A DNA stretch of 64,000 nt. It comes from Wolbachia endosymbiont (group B) of Germaria angustata (GTDB taxonomy: Bacteria > Pseudomonadota > Alphaproteobacteria > Rickettsiales > Anaplasmataceae). The stretch covers positions 496,001 through 560,000 of the forward strand of contig NZ_OZ034691.1 in NCBI RefSeq assembly GCF_964026725.1, given 5' to 3'. Position numbers and translations under genes: made by a program. The notes under the pieces were generated by a model. That model was not told where the DNA came from. It saw only the letters and a list, made by a program, of their open reading frames with translations, and did not search any database. Below, one piece after another: positions 17,867-28,268 of the stretch (positions within the stretch are counted from its first letter, which is position 1; every line of letters begins with the position of its first letter).

Positions 17867-18649
17867 ATGTGGGAAAGTATAAAAAACTTTTTTCAGTCGA
17901 TTGCTTATCGTACAGGAATTTCATGGATTGCAAGAAAAATTTCATCAGGTTGGAATTGGTTATTTAGCAGTAAAGCAAATACTGCTCAAGAAAATATATC
18001 ACCAAAGAGACCTTCAGATGAGAATGTAAATAAAAGTCCAACTGTTAGCACCCCTATGCAAAATGAGACTGAAGAATCTGTATCTAAAACAGATATAAAC
18101 GTCGAGCCAGCAGAAAATTTTCCAGAAAGATTAAATGATGAACCTAAAACGGTAGGTGAGATTGAATTTCATGATAACCAATTCTTTCTTTTATTAAATA
18201 AACCTTTAGCAGAAGGAGAGTATAAAAATCTCAATAATACAGTGAATTCATTGACTAAACTACTTGTATATGTAAAGTGCGGTAAAAATGAATATAAAAT
18301 CGTTGGTTATGGTAATAATTACTTTAATAACATCACAAGTGTACGTATAGAATCAATAACAAAAAAGAATGAAGATGGTAGGTATTTAAGTTGTAATGCA
18401 ATTTATAGTAGAAAAGATAACACCTACCGTATAAAAGAAATGTTAGGATTGAAAGATGATGTAACAGAGATTAAAGTAGATAGTATATCTAATCAGCCGT
18501 TTAAAGGTACAGCGTTGGAGAAGCATAATCTCAATCCTATTACGGCACAACAAGATGAAAAAGGTACAAAACCAAGTCCAACAATTGAAGTGCCAGAAGC
18601 ACAAATACATTATATCTCTAATCTGAGCAAAGCAGGAAACGGTTATTAG
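17867..18649 (+). CDS. Small hypothetical protein, cassette B
   Basis: Not recognised. The 260-residue product starts MWESIKNFFQSIAYRTGI, matching the FFQSIA-x-R segment of the preceding protein, then has a Trp-rich stretch (SSGWNWLFSS), a low-complexity Ser/Thr/Glu linker (about 38-90) and a beta-rich domain (about 95-205). No membrane span is long enough to be certain. It ends in its own terminator. The shared promoter, leader and N-terminus with a different body suggest a modular family in which the first 25 residues are a common targeting tag; that is inference. Confidence 0.65.
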   Translation: MWESIKNFFQSIAYRTGISWIARKISSGWNWLFSSKANTAQENISPKRPSDENVNKSPTVSTPMQNETEESVSKTDINVEPAENFPERLNDEPKTVGEIEFHDNQFFLLLNKPLAEGEYKNLNNTVNSLTKLLVYVKCGKNEYKIVGYGNNYFNNITSVRIESITKKNEDGRYLSCNAIYSRKDNTYRIKEMLGLKDDVTEIKVDSISNQPFKGTALEKHNLNPITAQQDEKGTKPSPTIEVPEAQIHYISNLSKAGNGY

Positions 18650-18654
18650 TCTTC

Positions 18655-18687
18655 AAAAAAGAGCATCTTCTTTGGTGCTCTTTTTTT
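18655..18687 (+). terminator. Intrinsic terminator after cassette B
   Basis: The stem AAAAGAGCATC / GGTGCTCTTTT with a six-base loop and seven T residues closes cassette B. The sequence just after it (CTTTATAAGTTTTCTCCATA) repeats that after the cassette A terminator, and a degenerate third TTGACT-start follows, marking the end of a duplication unit. Confidence 0.8.
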
Positions 18688-18864
18688 CTTTATAAGTTTT
18701 CTCCATAAGGAAAATTGACTAATTACAATTTGTATCTTCCTCGTATCAATTTTCAATAGATTCATCGATGTATAGCTATAGTTTTATCAGTGTAAGGCTA
18801 AATATGCTAAGCTTATAAAGATGACAAAGCTTCAAAAAAAGCCTAACATAGTGGAAAAAGCTTT

Positions 18865-19653
18865 ATGAAAATCAGAGTTGGAGTAATAGGCTGCTTAGGC
18901 AGAATGGGTAAGAAAATACTCAATGAATTAATTACGAATACCAAAGTGGAAGTAGCAGGTGCTGTTGCTCGCTTGGGCAGTGAGTATATAGGCTTAGATA
19001 TTGGGTCTATTGCAGGCCATGGCTCCGATTTAGGAATCAAAGTTACAAGTTCTATTAGTGAGGTATTTGAATCGTCCGATGTTGTAATAGATTTTACAAC
19101 TAAAGAATGTATGCTAGACTGCCTTAAGGCAGCTGTAAAATTTAAAAAGCCGCTAGTTAGTGGCACAACTGGAATAGAAGGTCTAAATTTAAAAGACTAT
19201 GCTGCTAAAGTTCCAATATTATGGTCAGCAAATATGAGTATAGGAGTTAATGTGTTGCTGAAATTGGTAAAAGAAGCTGCCAAGCTTTTAGGTAATGAGT
19301 ATGACGTTGAAATTTTGGAAATGCATCACAATTTAAAAAAGGATTCACCATCTGGAACAGCTATAGAGTTTGGTAAAGCAGTTGCTAACGCTGCAAAAGT
19401 GGATTTTGAGCTCAATCAATATTTACATAATAATTCAAATATAAGAGGGAAAGGAGGAATAGGCTTTGCAGTATCTCGTGGAGGTGGAGTAATAGGAGAT
19501 CACAGTGTCATGTTTGTCAATTCCGATGAACGAGTAGAATTAAATCACAAAGCAATTGATCGTACAACGTTTGCTAGAGGGGCGGTTCAGGCAGCAATAT
19601 GGTTGTGCGAGAATAAAACTCCAGGACTTTATTCAATGCAGGATTTAGTATGA
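18865..19653 (+). CDS. dapB: 4-hydroxy-tetrahydrodipicolinate reductase
   Basis: A 262-residue NAD(P)H-dependent reductase of the diaminopimelate pathway. The dinucleotide motif is [14 protein letters not shown] at the N-terminus, and the substrate motif [15 protein letters not shown] holds the catalytic His-His and Lys. [10 protein letters not shown] and ANMSIGVNV are further family landmarks. Wolbachia retains diaminopimelate synthesis, used for lipid II-type precursors. The stop overlaps the ATG of pstB by four bases, so the two genes are coupled although unrelated in pathway. Confidence 0.95.
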   Translation: MKIRVGVIGCLGRMGKKILNELITNTKVEVAGAVARLGSEYIGLDIGSIAGHGSDLGIKVTSSISEVFESSDVVIDFTTKECMLDCLKAAVKFKKPLVSGTTGIEGLNLKDYAAKVPILWSANMSIGVNVLLKLVKEAAKLLGNEYDVEILEMHHNLKKDSPSGTAIEFGKAVANAAKVDFELNQYLHNNSNIRGKGGIGFAVSRGGGVIGDHSVMFVNSDERVELNHKAIDRTTFARGAVQAAIWLCENKTPGLYSMQDLV

Positions 19654-20408
19654 ACGATAAATACGCTTTCGTTAAAAATTTAAATCTTTGGTATGGCTCT
19701 AAACAAGTTTTATTCGATATAAATTTGAATATTTGCAAAAAGAAAGTCACAACTTTTATCGGACCTTCTGGGTGCGGTAAATCGACATTTTTGCGTTGTT
19801 TTAATCGTATGAATGATTACGTACCTGGATGTAGAGCGACTGGTGAACTGGTAATCGATGGGCTGGGTAATATATATTCACGTGATATGGATGTTGTATT
19901 GCTCAGAGCAAAAGTTGGTATGGTATTTCAAAAACCCAATCCTTTTCCAAAGTCAATATATGATAATGTTGCTTATGGGCCTAAATTGCATGGCATGGTG
20001 AAAAATAAGCAAAAATTGAATGAAATAGTAGAAAGTAGTTTAACTAAGGTTGGTTTATGGGAAGAGTTAAAAGATAGATTGCAAGATAGTGCACTAAATT
20101 TATCTGGTGGCCAGCAACAAAGATTATGCATTGCTCGTGCAATTGCAGTAAAGCCAACTATTTTATTAATGGATGAACCATGCTCTGCTCTTGATCCAAT
20201 GGCAACCAATGCAATCGAAAATCTTATACAAGAATTGAAATTGAGGTTCACCATAATTATGGTAACTCATTCGATGAAGCAGGCTAAAAAATTATCTGAC
20301 AGCGTAATTTTCTTTTGCAATGGCAAGATTGTTGAATTCGGAAGTACTCAAGAAATATTTGAAAATGCTCAATCTCCCTTAACGAAGGAGTATATTCTGG
20401 ATCATTAG
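19650..20408 (+). CDS. pstB: Phosphate ABC transporter ATP-binding protein
   Basis: A 252-residue ABC ATPase. Walker A is GPSGCGKST, the signature is LSGGQQQRL, Walker B is [13 protein letters not shown] and the H-loop is VTHSM. The order of the N-terminal part ([15 protein letters not shown], then [10 protein letters not shown]) is typical for PstB, which powers phosphate import through PstAC. Length is normal. The partner genes pstA, pstC and pstS are not in this window, and the gene is coupled to dapB by a four-base overlap. Confidence 0.93.
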   Translation: MNDKYAFVKNLNLWYGSKQVLFDINLNICKKKVTTFIGPSGCGKSTFLRCFNRMNDYVPGCRATGELVIDGLGNIYSRDMDVVLLRAKVGMVFQKPNPFPKSIYDNVAYGPKLHGMVKNKQKLNEIVESSLTKVGLWEELKDRLQDSALNLSGGQQQRLCIARAIAVKPTILLMDEPCSALDPMATNAIENLIQELKLRFTIIMVTHSMKQAKKLSDSVIFFCNGKIVEFGSTQEIFENAQSPLTKEYILDH

Positions 20409-20479
20409 CTTAATAGTTGATATTTTAATTTTTTTTTCTATGTATAATTTTATCAAGTTTGTTGTGATAGGGGGTTAAA

Positions 20480-20617
20480 ATGTTTAGTACAAGTGAAGCA
20501 ACAAGAAAGTTGTTTAAAGCTATTGAATTGCAAAGTGCTAGTGGTGAAAGAATAACACCTGAGGAAGCTTGGAATCATTTTCAACAAGCATTGAAAGAAG
20601 GAGCGAATGGTGTGCCG
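20480..20617 (+). pseudogene. Short hypothetical gene truncated by group II intron
   Basis: A good ribosome binding site (AGGGGGTTAAAATG) opens a frame MFSTSEATRKLFKAIELQ that continues to EGANG and then runs into the intron at 20610, stopping within a few codons. What remains is about 43 native residues, helical and acidic, of unknown family. The other side of the intron is an IS481 transposase, not the missing 3' part, so the gene has lost its end. Confidence 0.45.
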
Positions 20618-22473
20618 TAGAGATACAAAGAATGTTCAAGTAAGAGCAAACTAAGTGCAAAAGCTGCACAGTAGATGAGGGTAGGTCCCTCGGAGCCGGT
20701 TTACAAGAGCAGGCTTCAAACAACCATAAGCTGCTTTGGTAAGGTAGTGAGCGTTATGGAAAAGGCATAATTATATGTCATGTAAGGAATAGAGAGATGA
20801 ACGAAAGTGAACCACTGATGAAGTGTCGAAACCTTTTAAATGACGTCAAAACCAGGGGGTCGTTTGTAACCTGGGATAAATCTATCGGGAGCTTGTTTAC
20901 TGGATAGATGGCGTCCGGCATAAAGGTGGCATGAATCCATTTCAGGCTATTGTGTGGAACTACGGGAACCTGTCGTTTCGATGATAAGGGAGAAATCCAA
21001 GGAGCTAAACTCTAAGGATGAGAGTACCGATGCGAAAAACAGGGGCGGATCAGCTCGTAGTAGTGAAGAAGTTTCTGTAATGGAAATCGAGAGAAGGGGC
21101 TGAGTTATTTAGTTTTAATGATTTATCAACCGAAAGGGAGGAGTTAATGAGTAAAACAAAGTCTTTTGATATATCAAAGCAACTTATTTGGAGAGCTTAT
21201 AAACAAGTATCGAAAAATAAAGGTGCTGCTGGTGTGGATGAGGTTTCGATAACAAAGGTTGAAGAAAATCTAAAAGATAATCTGTACAAACTATGGAATA
21301 GGATGTCATCCGGAAGTTATTTTCCAGAGCCGGTAAAAGCTGTTGTGATACCAAAAGATACAGGAGGGCAAAGAATTTTATGTGTTCCTTCAGTATTCGA
21401 CAGGATAGGGCAAACGGCTGCTGCTATGTATCTAGAGCCGCTGGTAGAACCAAAATTTCATGAGGATTCATATGGTTATAGACCAAATAAGTCTGCACTG
21501 GATGCGGTAGATACAGCTCGTAAAAGATGCTGGAGGTACGATTGGACGATAGATCTTGATATATCTGGATTTTTCGACAATTTGGACCACGGCTTGGCAT
21601 TGCAAGCTATCAAAAAGCACACAGACTGCAAATGGGTCATACTGTATGTTGAGAGGTGGATGAAAGCCCCCATTCAGCAAGCAGATGGCAGTAAGGTAGT
21701 TAGGGATAAAGGAGTTCCGCAAGGAGGTTCAATTAGCCCAATCATCTCTAATATATTCATGCATCATGTGTTTGATATATGGATGAAAAAGAACTACCCG
21801 ACGGTACCATTTGAGAGGTATGTGGATGATGCGATAGTACACTGCAGAACAGAGAAACAGGCAGAGTTTGTGAAAGTAATGATCGAAGAAAGATTGGCTG
21901 AGTATAAGTTGAAATTACATCCTGAAAAGACACAGATAGTGTACTGTAAGGATGACAATAGGAGTGGTGGATTTCCTAAACAAAGTTTTGATTTTCTGGG
22001 TTACACATTCAGACCCAGGTTAGCAAGAAATAAAATAGGGAAATATTTTGTCTCATTTCTCCCAGCAATTAGCAACAAGGCCAAGAAAAAGATTACTACA
22101 ACCATAAGGTCATGGAAAATGCTACGAAATACGCATATAACATTAGAGGAGATGTCAGGAAAAGTAAATCCAATAGTCAGAGGCTGGTATCAGTACTATG
22201 GCAAATTTTACAGAACTGAAGTATACAAATCTCTAAAGAATATAGAGCGGCATCTAGAAAAGTGGGTGAAAAGGAAATATAAGAGACTCAGGAGTCACGG
22301 AAGACTAGCAAGACAATTTCTAGGAAAGGTGAGAAAGAGGTCTCCGGATATTTTCTATCACTGGACACTAGGGTTAGGCCAAAAGGCTGAATAATGGAAG
22401 CTGTATAAATCAAGAGGTTTACGTACAGTTTTGCGAGAGACTGGTGGGGAAGTTCCACTGGTCTACTCTCCTT
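20610..22473 (+). mobile_element. Group II intron, copy 1
   Basis: The element starts GTGTGCC, which fits the GUGYG 5' end of group II introns, and has about 537 bases of ribozyme before an intron-encoded reverse transcriptase. After the stop codon, AGCTGTATAAATC/GGTTTACGTACAGTTT forms the domain V hairpin (about 22398-22433) and GAGAG-ACTGGTGG / CCACTGGT-CTA-CTCTC forms domain VI. Copy 2 at 41028 matches it over the whole length as far as I compared. The 3' boundary is set by where the copies diverge and may be off by a few bases. Confidence 0.93.
21147..22394 (+). CDS. ltrA: Group II intron reverse transcriptase/maturase, copy 1
   Basis: A 415-residue intron-encoded protein. The reverse-transcriptase palm holds the active-site motif YVDD at about residues 225-228 (FERYVDDAIVHC) and the PQGGSISPIISNIFMH motif before it; the C-terminal part (MSGKVNPIVRGWYQYYGKFY) is the group II maturase domain. 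There is no HNH endonuclease, so retrohoming would rely on nicked or single-stranded target DNA. GGGAGGAG lies just upstream of the ATG. The translated sequence is identical to copy 2, which indicates recent spread or gene conversion. Confidence 0.95.
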   Translation: MSKTKSFDISKQLIWRAYKQVSKNKGAAGVDEVSITKVEENLKDNLYKLWNRMSSGSYFPEPVKAVVIPKDTGGQRILCVPSVFDRIGQTAAAMYLEPLVEPKFHEDSYGYRPNKSALDAVDTARKRCWRYDWTIDLDISGFFDNLDHGLALQAIKKHTDCKWVILYVERWMKAPIQQADGSKVVRDKGVPQGGSISPIISNIFMHHVFDIWMKKNYPTVPFERYVDDAIVHCRTEKQAEFVKVMIEERLAEYKLKLHPEKTQIVYCKDDNRSGGFPKQSFDFLGYTFRPRLARNKIGKYFVSFLPAISNKAKKKITTTIRSWKMLRNTHITLEEMSGKVNPIVRGWYQYYGKFYRTEVYKSLKNIERHLEKWVKRKYKRLRSHGRLARQFLGKVRKRSPDIFYHWTLGLGQKAE

Positions 22474-23090
22474 TTCAAGCTGAATTGAAACGTTTACATG
22501 ATCTCTCTTTTTCATTGGCTACTATACACAAAGTTTTCAAAAAATATGATGTAAGTCTTTTACGTATTAAACGTCATTACCGCAAACAAATAAAGCGTTA
22601 CAACTGTAAAGTACCAGGAGAGCGTATACAGATGGATGTATGCAAAATAGCTTCTGGACTTTATCAGTATACCACTATAGATGATTGTACACGTTATAAA
22701 GTTGTTACATTGTACCCAAGACGTACTGCAGAAAACACTCTAGATTTTCTTGAACAACTAAGAGAAAAAATGCCATTTCATTGTCAAAGAATTCAAACCG
22801 ATAGAGGACAGGAATTTTTTGCTTATGGGGTGCAAGAATATTTGAGAAAATGGAAAATCAAATTTCGTCCTATCAAGCCATTTTCCCCGCATTTAAACGG
22901 TAAAGTGGAAAGAGCGCAGCGTACAGATTTAGATGAATTTTACAGTAGTGTTAACATCAAGGATCCTGACCTACAAATTAAACTCAGAGATTGGGAAAAC
23001 CATTATAATAGACAACGTCCTCATAGCTCTCTTCAAGGGAAAACTCCATGGGAAAAATATAAAGAGCTAGAAAGTACAATTCCTTGTTAA
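22474..23090 (+). pseudogene. IS481-family transposase, 5'-truncated
   Basis: The frame contains the DDE core of an IS481-type transposase: RIQMDVCKIASGLYQYTTID (first Asp), RIQTDRGQEFF (second Asp) and HLNGKVERAQRTDLDEFY (Glu), ending RPHSSLQGKTPWEKY. The N-terminal helix-turn-helix is missing because the sequence begins at the 3' end of the intron. The catalytic triad is intact, but without a DNA-binding domain or native start it should be inactive. Confidence 0.85.
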
Positions 23091-23156
23091 AGTGAAGTGC
23101 AAAAAAATTACATTCCGTCAAAGGAGCCTTTTGTCATGCAAAATTACAAGCATGAT

Positions 23157-24488
23157 GGGAGTGTTAAACAAACTGTGTCAAACCACATTTTAATTCAACT
23201 CAATTTTCAATCTATCAGGAAAGAAAATGTCGAGCTGGGACATAGTTAATGCCCAATCACGTACAGGCATCGTCCACTTTTCTTCCACCTTTTTTATAGC
23301 ACAATATACCAGCTTGTACAAAGCATTTATACTGGTAAATGAGCCCTTGGTCTTGGTGAATTTCCTAATTTGTCTATGCAACCCCTCAATTGGATTAGTG
23401 GTGTAAATTACTCTCCTCATTGGATCAGAATACTTGAAATAACTAGACAAATTTTCCCAGTTACTCTGCCACGATTTTATAACCATAGGGTACTTTGTAC
23501 CCCATTTTTCATCCAGTTCTAGTAGATAATTCTCAGCAATTTCCTTGCTTGGTGCTTGATATACCCTCTTCAAATCACTTAAAAAGCTCTTTGTATCTTT
23601 GCTAGCCACATACTTCAATGAATTGCGTATCTGATGCACTATACATAGTTGTACTTCTATATTAGGAAAGACGCTGTTTATAGCTGTAGGAAAACTTTTT
23701 AACACAGGCTATTAGAATATCTTCTACACCTCTTTCCTTGAGGTCGTTTAGCACACCTAACCAGAAGTTCGCTTTCAGCCAAATAGAAGCCTAATACCTC
23801 TTTTCTGCCATTCTAATCTATGCCCAATATATTATACATGCACTTGCTTACACATCGTCCGTCCTCTTTTACTTTAAAGAACATTCCATCCATAAAAATT
23901 ATCGGATAAACTGCCTGTAAAGGACGACTGCGCCATTCGTTAATCACTGGCAATAATTTATCAGTAATACTGGATATTTCAGCAACCGATACCTTATTGT
24001 CATAAATTTCTTCGACGTGTGACATTATGTCTCTATATCCCATACCGCTGGCAAACATGCTCAAGATCTTTGTTTCAAGTTCAGAATGCAGGTTTGTTTG
24101 TCTTTTTTTGACTATTTGTGGCTCAAAACTTCCTTCTCTATCTCTTGGTGTTAGCAGCTCGAATGATCCGGAACTTGTTCGTAAAGTCTTTGAGTTTTTG
24201 CCGTTTCTGCGATTGTTTTCTTCGTTCCTATTATTTGATAGATGGCTCTCCATTTCACCTTCTAAACTTGCCTCTAGCAGCTTCTTTATCAATGGTGTTA
24301 GCGCTCCATCTCTTCCGGTAAGTGGCCTACCTTCTCGTATAGATGACAGGATATTTGACTCTAACTCTTGATAATTTACTAACCCAACATAGTTATTTGC
24401 TATTTTTTCACTCATGTGTAAAACCTCCGTTTTTATATTAACTAAAATACATCATTTCTTGGTTTGACACAGTTTGTTTAACACTCCC
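23157..24488 (-). mobile_element. IS256-family insertion sequence
   Basis: The ends at 23157-23185 and 24460-24488 are perfect 29-bp inverted repeats (outer end GGGAGTGTTAAACAAACTGT). The element is 1332 bases, usual for IS256-type elements, and contains a broken transposase on the minus strand. I see no target-site duplication at the flanks, which suggests later rearrangement or decay. It sits just downstream of the ankyrin pseudogene at 24520. Confidence 0.9.
23190..24415 (-). pseudogene. IS256-family transposase, broken
   Basis: The minus-strand frame starts MSEKIANNYVGL at 24415 and shows the mutator-type transposase sequence, including VYPIIFMDGMFFKVKEDG with the first catalytic Asp, and later the VQLCIVHQIRNSLKYV and TNPIEGLHRQIRKFTKTKG segments. 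An in-frame TAG lies after NILGID at 23813, a frameshift occurs after FYLAESE near 23780 and another near 23705 before LKSFPTAINSV. At least three lesions mean the transposase is dead, although the ends are intact and could be mobilised by a relative. Confidence 0.88.
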
Positions 24489-24519
24489 CAAACTTCCTGA
24501 TATTTCTCCTTACCTTGAG

Positions 24520-27084
24520 TTATATAATCTTCCCTTGATTCACTGCAACTTCAGGATTGCTACCTTTAAGTAAATTTGAAGGACTATTACAACAGTATAT
24601 GACTGCAGCAGCAATTAGACAACAAACTCCAAGTGCTATTCCTACCGCTAACATTCCTGAGTAAACTGCAACAGCTATCCCTGAAATAATTCCAGCTACT
24701 ACAAGTGCAGAAGTAGCTACAATATACATTTTTTTATTTTGAGAAATCACATTATTTTCTTTCGGTTTACTTTTGCTATTGTCCTTATTACTAATATCTT
24801 GCTTATGAGTAGGGGTTTGTTTTTCCTTCTTAGTATCAGCTAATATCATAGTAATATTGCTTTTATTATCTTCACTTTCTGATTGTATACCTTGTTTATT
24901 ATCACTTGCTGACACCTTTAATAGGAGTTGCTCTTCAGAAGAATAAGAAAAAGAGTTACTACCAATAGTTCCAAAGTTGCTTTGATTTTCTGGTATAGTT
25001 ACTGAACATTCCGCTTGTTCATACTCATTATCAGAAGAAATAGCATGTTCTTGTGTTAATGTTTGTAGTTGATCGCTTATTGTGGAAGTACTTTTATTTT
25101 CTGGGTTATTAAGCTGTACACTCTTGGCTTGAACATTATCATATATTGTTGAGTTTTCAGTATTACCTACTGCTCCATTTTTTAGTAAAATTTCCTCTAT
25201 TTCTGTATGGCTGCAATTGCTACTACTGCTACTACATAAATCATCCGATGTGTGTCTAGAAATAGAAAGCCAGTCTAAAGGAGTTTTTCCACTTTTACTT
25301 ACTACATTAACATTTGCTTTGTTTTCTACTAGCATTGCCACTACTTCTTTATGGTCATTTACAATAGCAAGACATAAAGGAGTCATTCCTACATTATCCT
25401 TTTCATCAAATTTTGCTCCTGCATTTAGTAAGGATTTTAATATTTCTACGTAGCCTTTGCTAGCGGCATAATGTAAAGGAGTTCTACCATATTTATTCCT
25501 TGGATTAATATCTTCCTCTATCTCTATTAGAGCCTTTACTCCCTCTTTATCGCCAATCTCAGCAGCATGGTGTAAAGAAGTACTATCTGCATTAACCTCT
25601 ACCACGGGTGTTATTTCGCCTACAAGTTGAATGTTATCATCCCTAATACTTACTAAACTTTTCGGCTGTAATACTTGTATGAAATCCTCTTGTATTACAT
25701 GTCCAGTTAATTGAGTAGTAGCTTGTTCATTCTTATCACTTTCTTGTTTTAAAGCTGCCGTTTTAACAGTAGAAAAACTAATAATAGTATCGACAGTTCT
25801 ACTGTTGGATTCATGACTTGTAAACAAGTCCATACTTACTTTATTCATACTATCTTTAGTTTCAATTTCCTCTGCCTGAAACTTAAACAGCTCTTGATCT
25901 GCATCATCTAGAAGCTCTTCATCTGTACTAATAGTTGCGTAACTGTTACTATTATCTTCTGCATTAGAAGGCGCTTGACCTTCTCGTGCAAAACGTTGCA
26001 TTACTCCCACTTCTGATAATTCTTTAATGATAAGGTCACATTCATTCCTACTTGGTATATTTCTATCGTAATTCTGTAAAAATTTTTTAATATTTTGGCT
26101 AAAGTACTTATTTATCTCTGCTAAAATTTTTTGCTATTCAAGGGTAATTTCTTCAGGCTCATCAATATCTACGATGCTTACGGCAAAATCTTTTAAGGCT
26201 TCTTTTAATTCAGGATGAAGTTCTACATATTCAATTAGTTTATTAGCTAAATCTTCTATAAATGGTTTAATGTTCTCTTCTGTAATAACATTTTTCTGTG
26301 CTTCTAGCTTTTGTTCTTCTTGTAAATAGTCATCATATTGTGCCAAGATTTCGGTACTAATTTCGTTTATACTATTAATAATTTGGCTCCATGTCCCTTG
26401 GATACAAGCACTACTACCTTCACCATATGTCGTTGCTGCTATATATATTTGTTTTAGAAGAACAAACTCTTTTTGCTCTCTCCAGACCTTTTCTATATCT
26501 AAGCCACTGATTTCTTTAAAGAGCTTATTTATTTTTTCACTATCATCTATACTATTTAACAATACATATAATTCTTTTTTCTCAAATTGTTCTTTATTCA
26601 AGATGTCACTATTTCCAAGTTCTTTTCTTATTACAGGTAATTTTTCTCTTACTAGTTCTGGGTTTTGTTCCATAAGAGTAACTAGCAATTGTTTTTTTTC
26701 TTCCAGCGGAACGCAAAAATTATCAATCAGTAGTTTTATATAACCTATAGATTCAGGTATAGTAATCGTTTCATTATTTCCATACTTTATCCTTGATGTA
26801 GGATATCCTTCGTCATATTCACCAAGTTCATTTTTTCTTAAGAATTTAGTTTCTAATGCATCTTTAGCTGCGTCGATTACAGTTTTTATAAACTCTTTAT
26901 CGTTTGGTACAGGATTATTACCTAATGTTTTTTTCATCACACTTTTTTTGTCATCATCATTCAAATCAAGAAGTCTTAATCTTATTGTATCATTCTGATA
27001 TTCTTTATTAAATAGTTTTATACTTTCTACGTAAGAAGATACTGCTTGCTTTAACTCTTCTTTATTGGCTTTTGTGATACTTCC
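24520..27084 (-). pseudogene. Ankyrin-repeat membrane protein with an in-frame stop
   Basis: A single open frame of about 855 codons runs on the minus strand from 27084 to the stop at 24520, interrupted only by a TAG at 26134-26136 (after EEITLE, before QKILAEINKYF). Upstream of the stop is an unrecognised helical domain; downstream are three to four ankyrin repeats (STSLHHAAEIGDKEGVKALI, YGRTPLHYAASKGYVEILKS, GMTPLCLAIVNDHKEVVAML), a Ser/Asn-rich linker and a C-terminal pair of membrane helices (MYIVATSALVVAGIISGIAV onward). The 5' end abuts an IS5 remnant and no clear start codon is left. Alternative: two separate genes, 26134-26964 and 24520-26010. Confidence 0.7.
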
Positions 27085-27590
27085 TTATCTTGGCGTTATC
27101 TTTGTTATGTTGAGTACTGTTACTATAAATATGCATTACAGTACTATCTATAGCAATTTCAATATTCTCTATGTCATTTTTATCTGTTCTGTGGTCACAT
27201 AATTTCAAATTAAGTTTGACGAGAAGCTTGTGAATACTTGGAGATTCTTCACTATACTTTGTAAATATCCTTTTATAAATCCAACTGCTTGCCTTAAGCA
27301 TATTCTAAATAGATTAACGACTATATGTACTGCGATAACAACCTTATCGCTATAAATCTCCAGGAATTTTTTCTGAACTTTCGTACCAGTTTTCTATAGC
27401 TTCATCGATAAAATGAAAGACATTTCCTCTTTTTTCTAAAAATTGATTATACTCTTTAATGATTACTGACTTTCATCTTCTTTGGCATATACTCTACAAA
27501 ATGTTCATTTCTTAATAAAGTAACCACTTTCTTTAGATTTTCTCCCTTTTTTCTCCCATCTCTACTCGCTATGCAACAAAGCCAACTCGG
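27062..27590 (-). mobile_element. IS5-family remnant
   Basis: Minus-strand pieces of an IS5-type transposase can be read across frames: MPKKMKVSNH from 27488, then KEYNQFLEKRGNVFHFIDEA and IENWYESSEKIPGDL, then LYSDKVVIAVHIVVNLF, then the stretch to IAIDSTVMHIYSN with the first catalytic Asp, ending at HKSQ at 27062 where the ankyrin frame takes over. The outer end near 27570-27583 has GGCTTTGTTGCAT, typical for IS5-type ends. Several frameshifts and loss of the C-terminal half make it a dead fragment. Confidence 0.75.
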
Positions 27591-27671
27591 GTTACCTTAC
27601 TATATTGTCAGCATCTTTGAGTAAGTAATGTTAATAAAAAATGAGTAAATGATCTATTTAATATTAAAAAG

Positions 27672-28199
27672 ATGTTGAATATGGATAAATTGAGTCAAGA
27701 TACAAAAAACAAGCTGCATTTTTGGTGGCTTATAACAGTAATAGTATGTATTATTGCTACCTATTATTACATGAAGGCAAAAGCTGCAGATAATTATAAA
27801 ACGATATTACGCATTGCTTCTCAAAATTGTAACTTAGAAACTGTAAAATTCTCAGTAAAAAATTTATTAGATACTGATACACACATGCCTAAGTTAACTG
27901 CGTTACATTACGCTGCAGAAGGGGATGTTTAGAGATAGTTAGGTTTTTAATAGATGAGGGAGTTAACGTAAACATTATTAACAAGTATGTAAGCACAGCA
28001 CTACATAATGCTGCATATTATGGTGATTTAAGGATTATCAAATTTTTGCTAGAAAAAGGCGCTAATCCTAACATTATAAACGATGATGGAAAAAAAACCT
28101 AGAAATGTAGCTGTGTTAAGGTCAAGGCATAACAAAGATAAGCCCTACGATCAAATATTCAACCACTATGGATTGAAATCCATAGTGGTTGAATGCTGA
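27672..28199 (+). pseudogene. Small membrane ankyrin protein, two frameshifts
   Basis: The frame starts MLNMDKLSQDTKNKLHFWW, has one membrane segment (LITVIVCIIATYYYM) and runs to ALHYAAEGD, where a one-base loss next to a G4 tract at 27921-27924 shifts it. It continues in another frame with CLEIVRFLIDEGVNVNIINK and TALHNAAYYGDLRIIKFLLE, then a one-base gain in an A8 tract at 28090-28097 shifts it back to PRNVAVLRSRHNK, ending with a TGA at 28197-28199. Two full ankyrin repeats remain. It is a degraded single-pass ankyrin protein, or one that depends on slippage at the A8 tract. Confidence 0.75.
28157..28194. repeat. Perfect long hairpin
   Basis: The arms ATTCAACCACTATGGATT (28157-28174) and its reverse complement at 28177-28194 enclose a two-base loop; the outermost pairs are weaker but 15 bp are perfect. 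It falls in the 3' end of the ankyrin pseudogene and is not followed by a T-run, so it is either a decayed terminator or a small palindromic insertion. Confidence 0.7.
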
Positions 28200-28268
28200 A
28201 TGACTTTAAGTTTAAAATTGAGAAAGTAGTTGTTATATATATCAGCAAGTATGAGTTAAATTTGTATT

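Noticed and set aside
20538..20723. A minus-strand protein-like frame across the intron 5' end
   Set aside because: The same frame part appears at copy 2 because it is antisense to the ribozyme; only the dnaB part beyond the intron boundary at copy 2 is real coding sequence.
28157..28194. Intrinsic terminator ahead of clpB
   Set aside because: The stem is strong, but no T-run follows and the structure lies inside former coding sequence.
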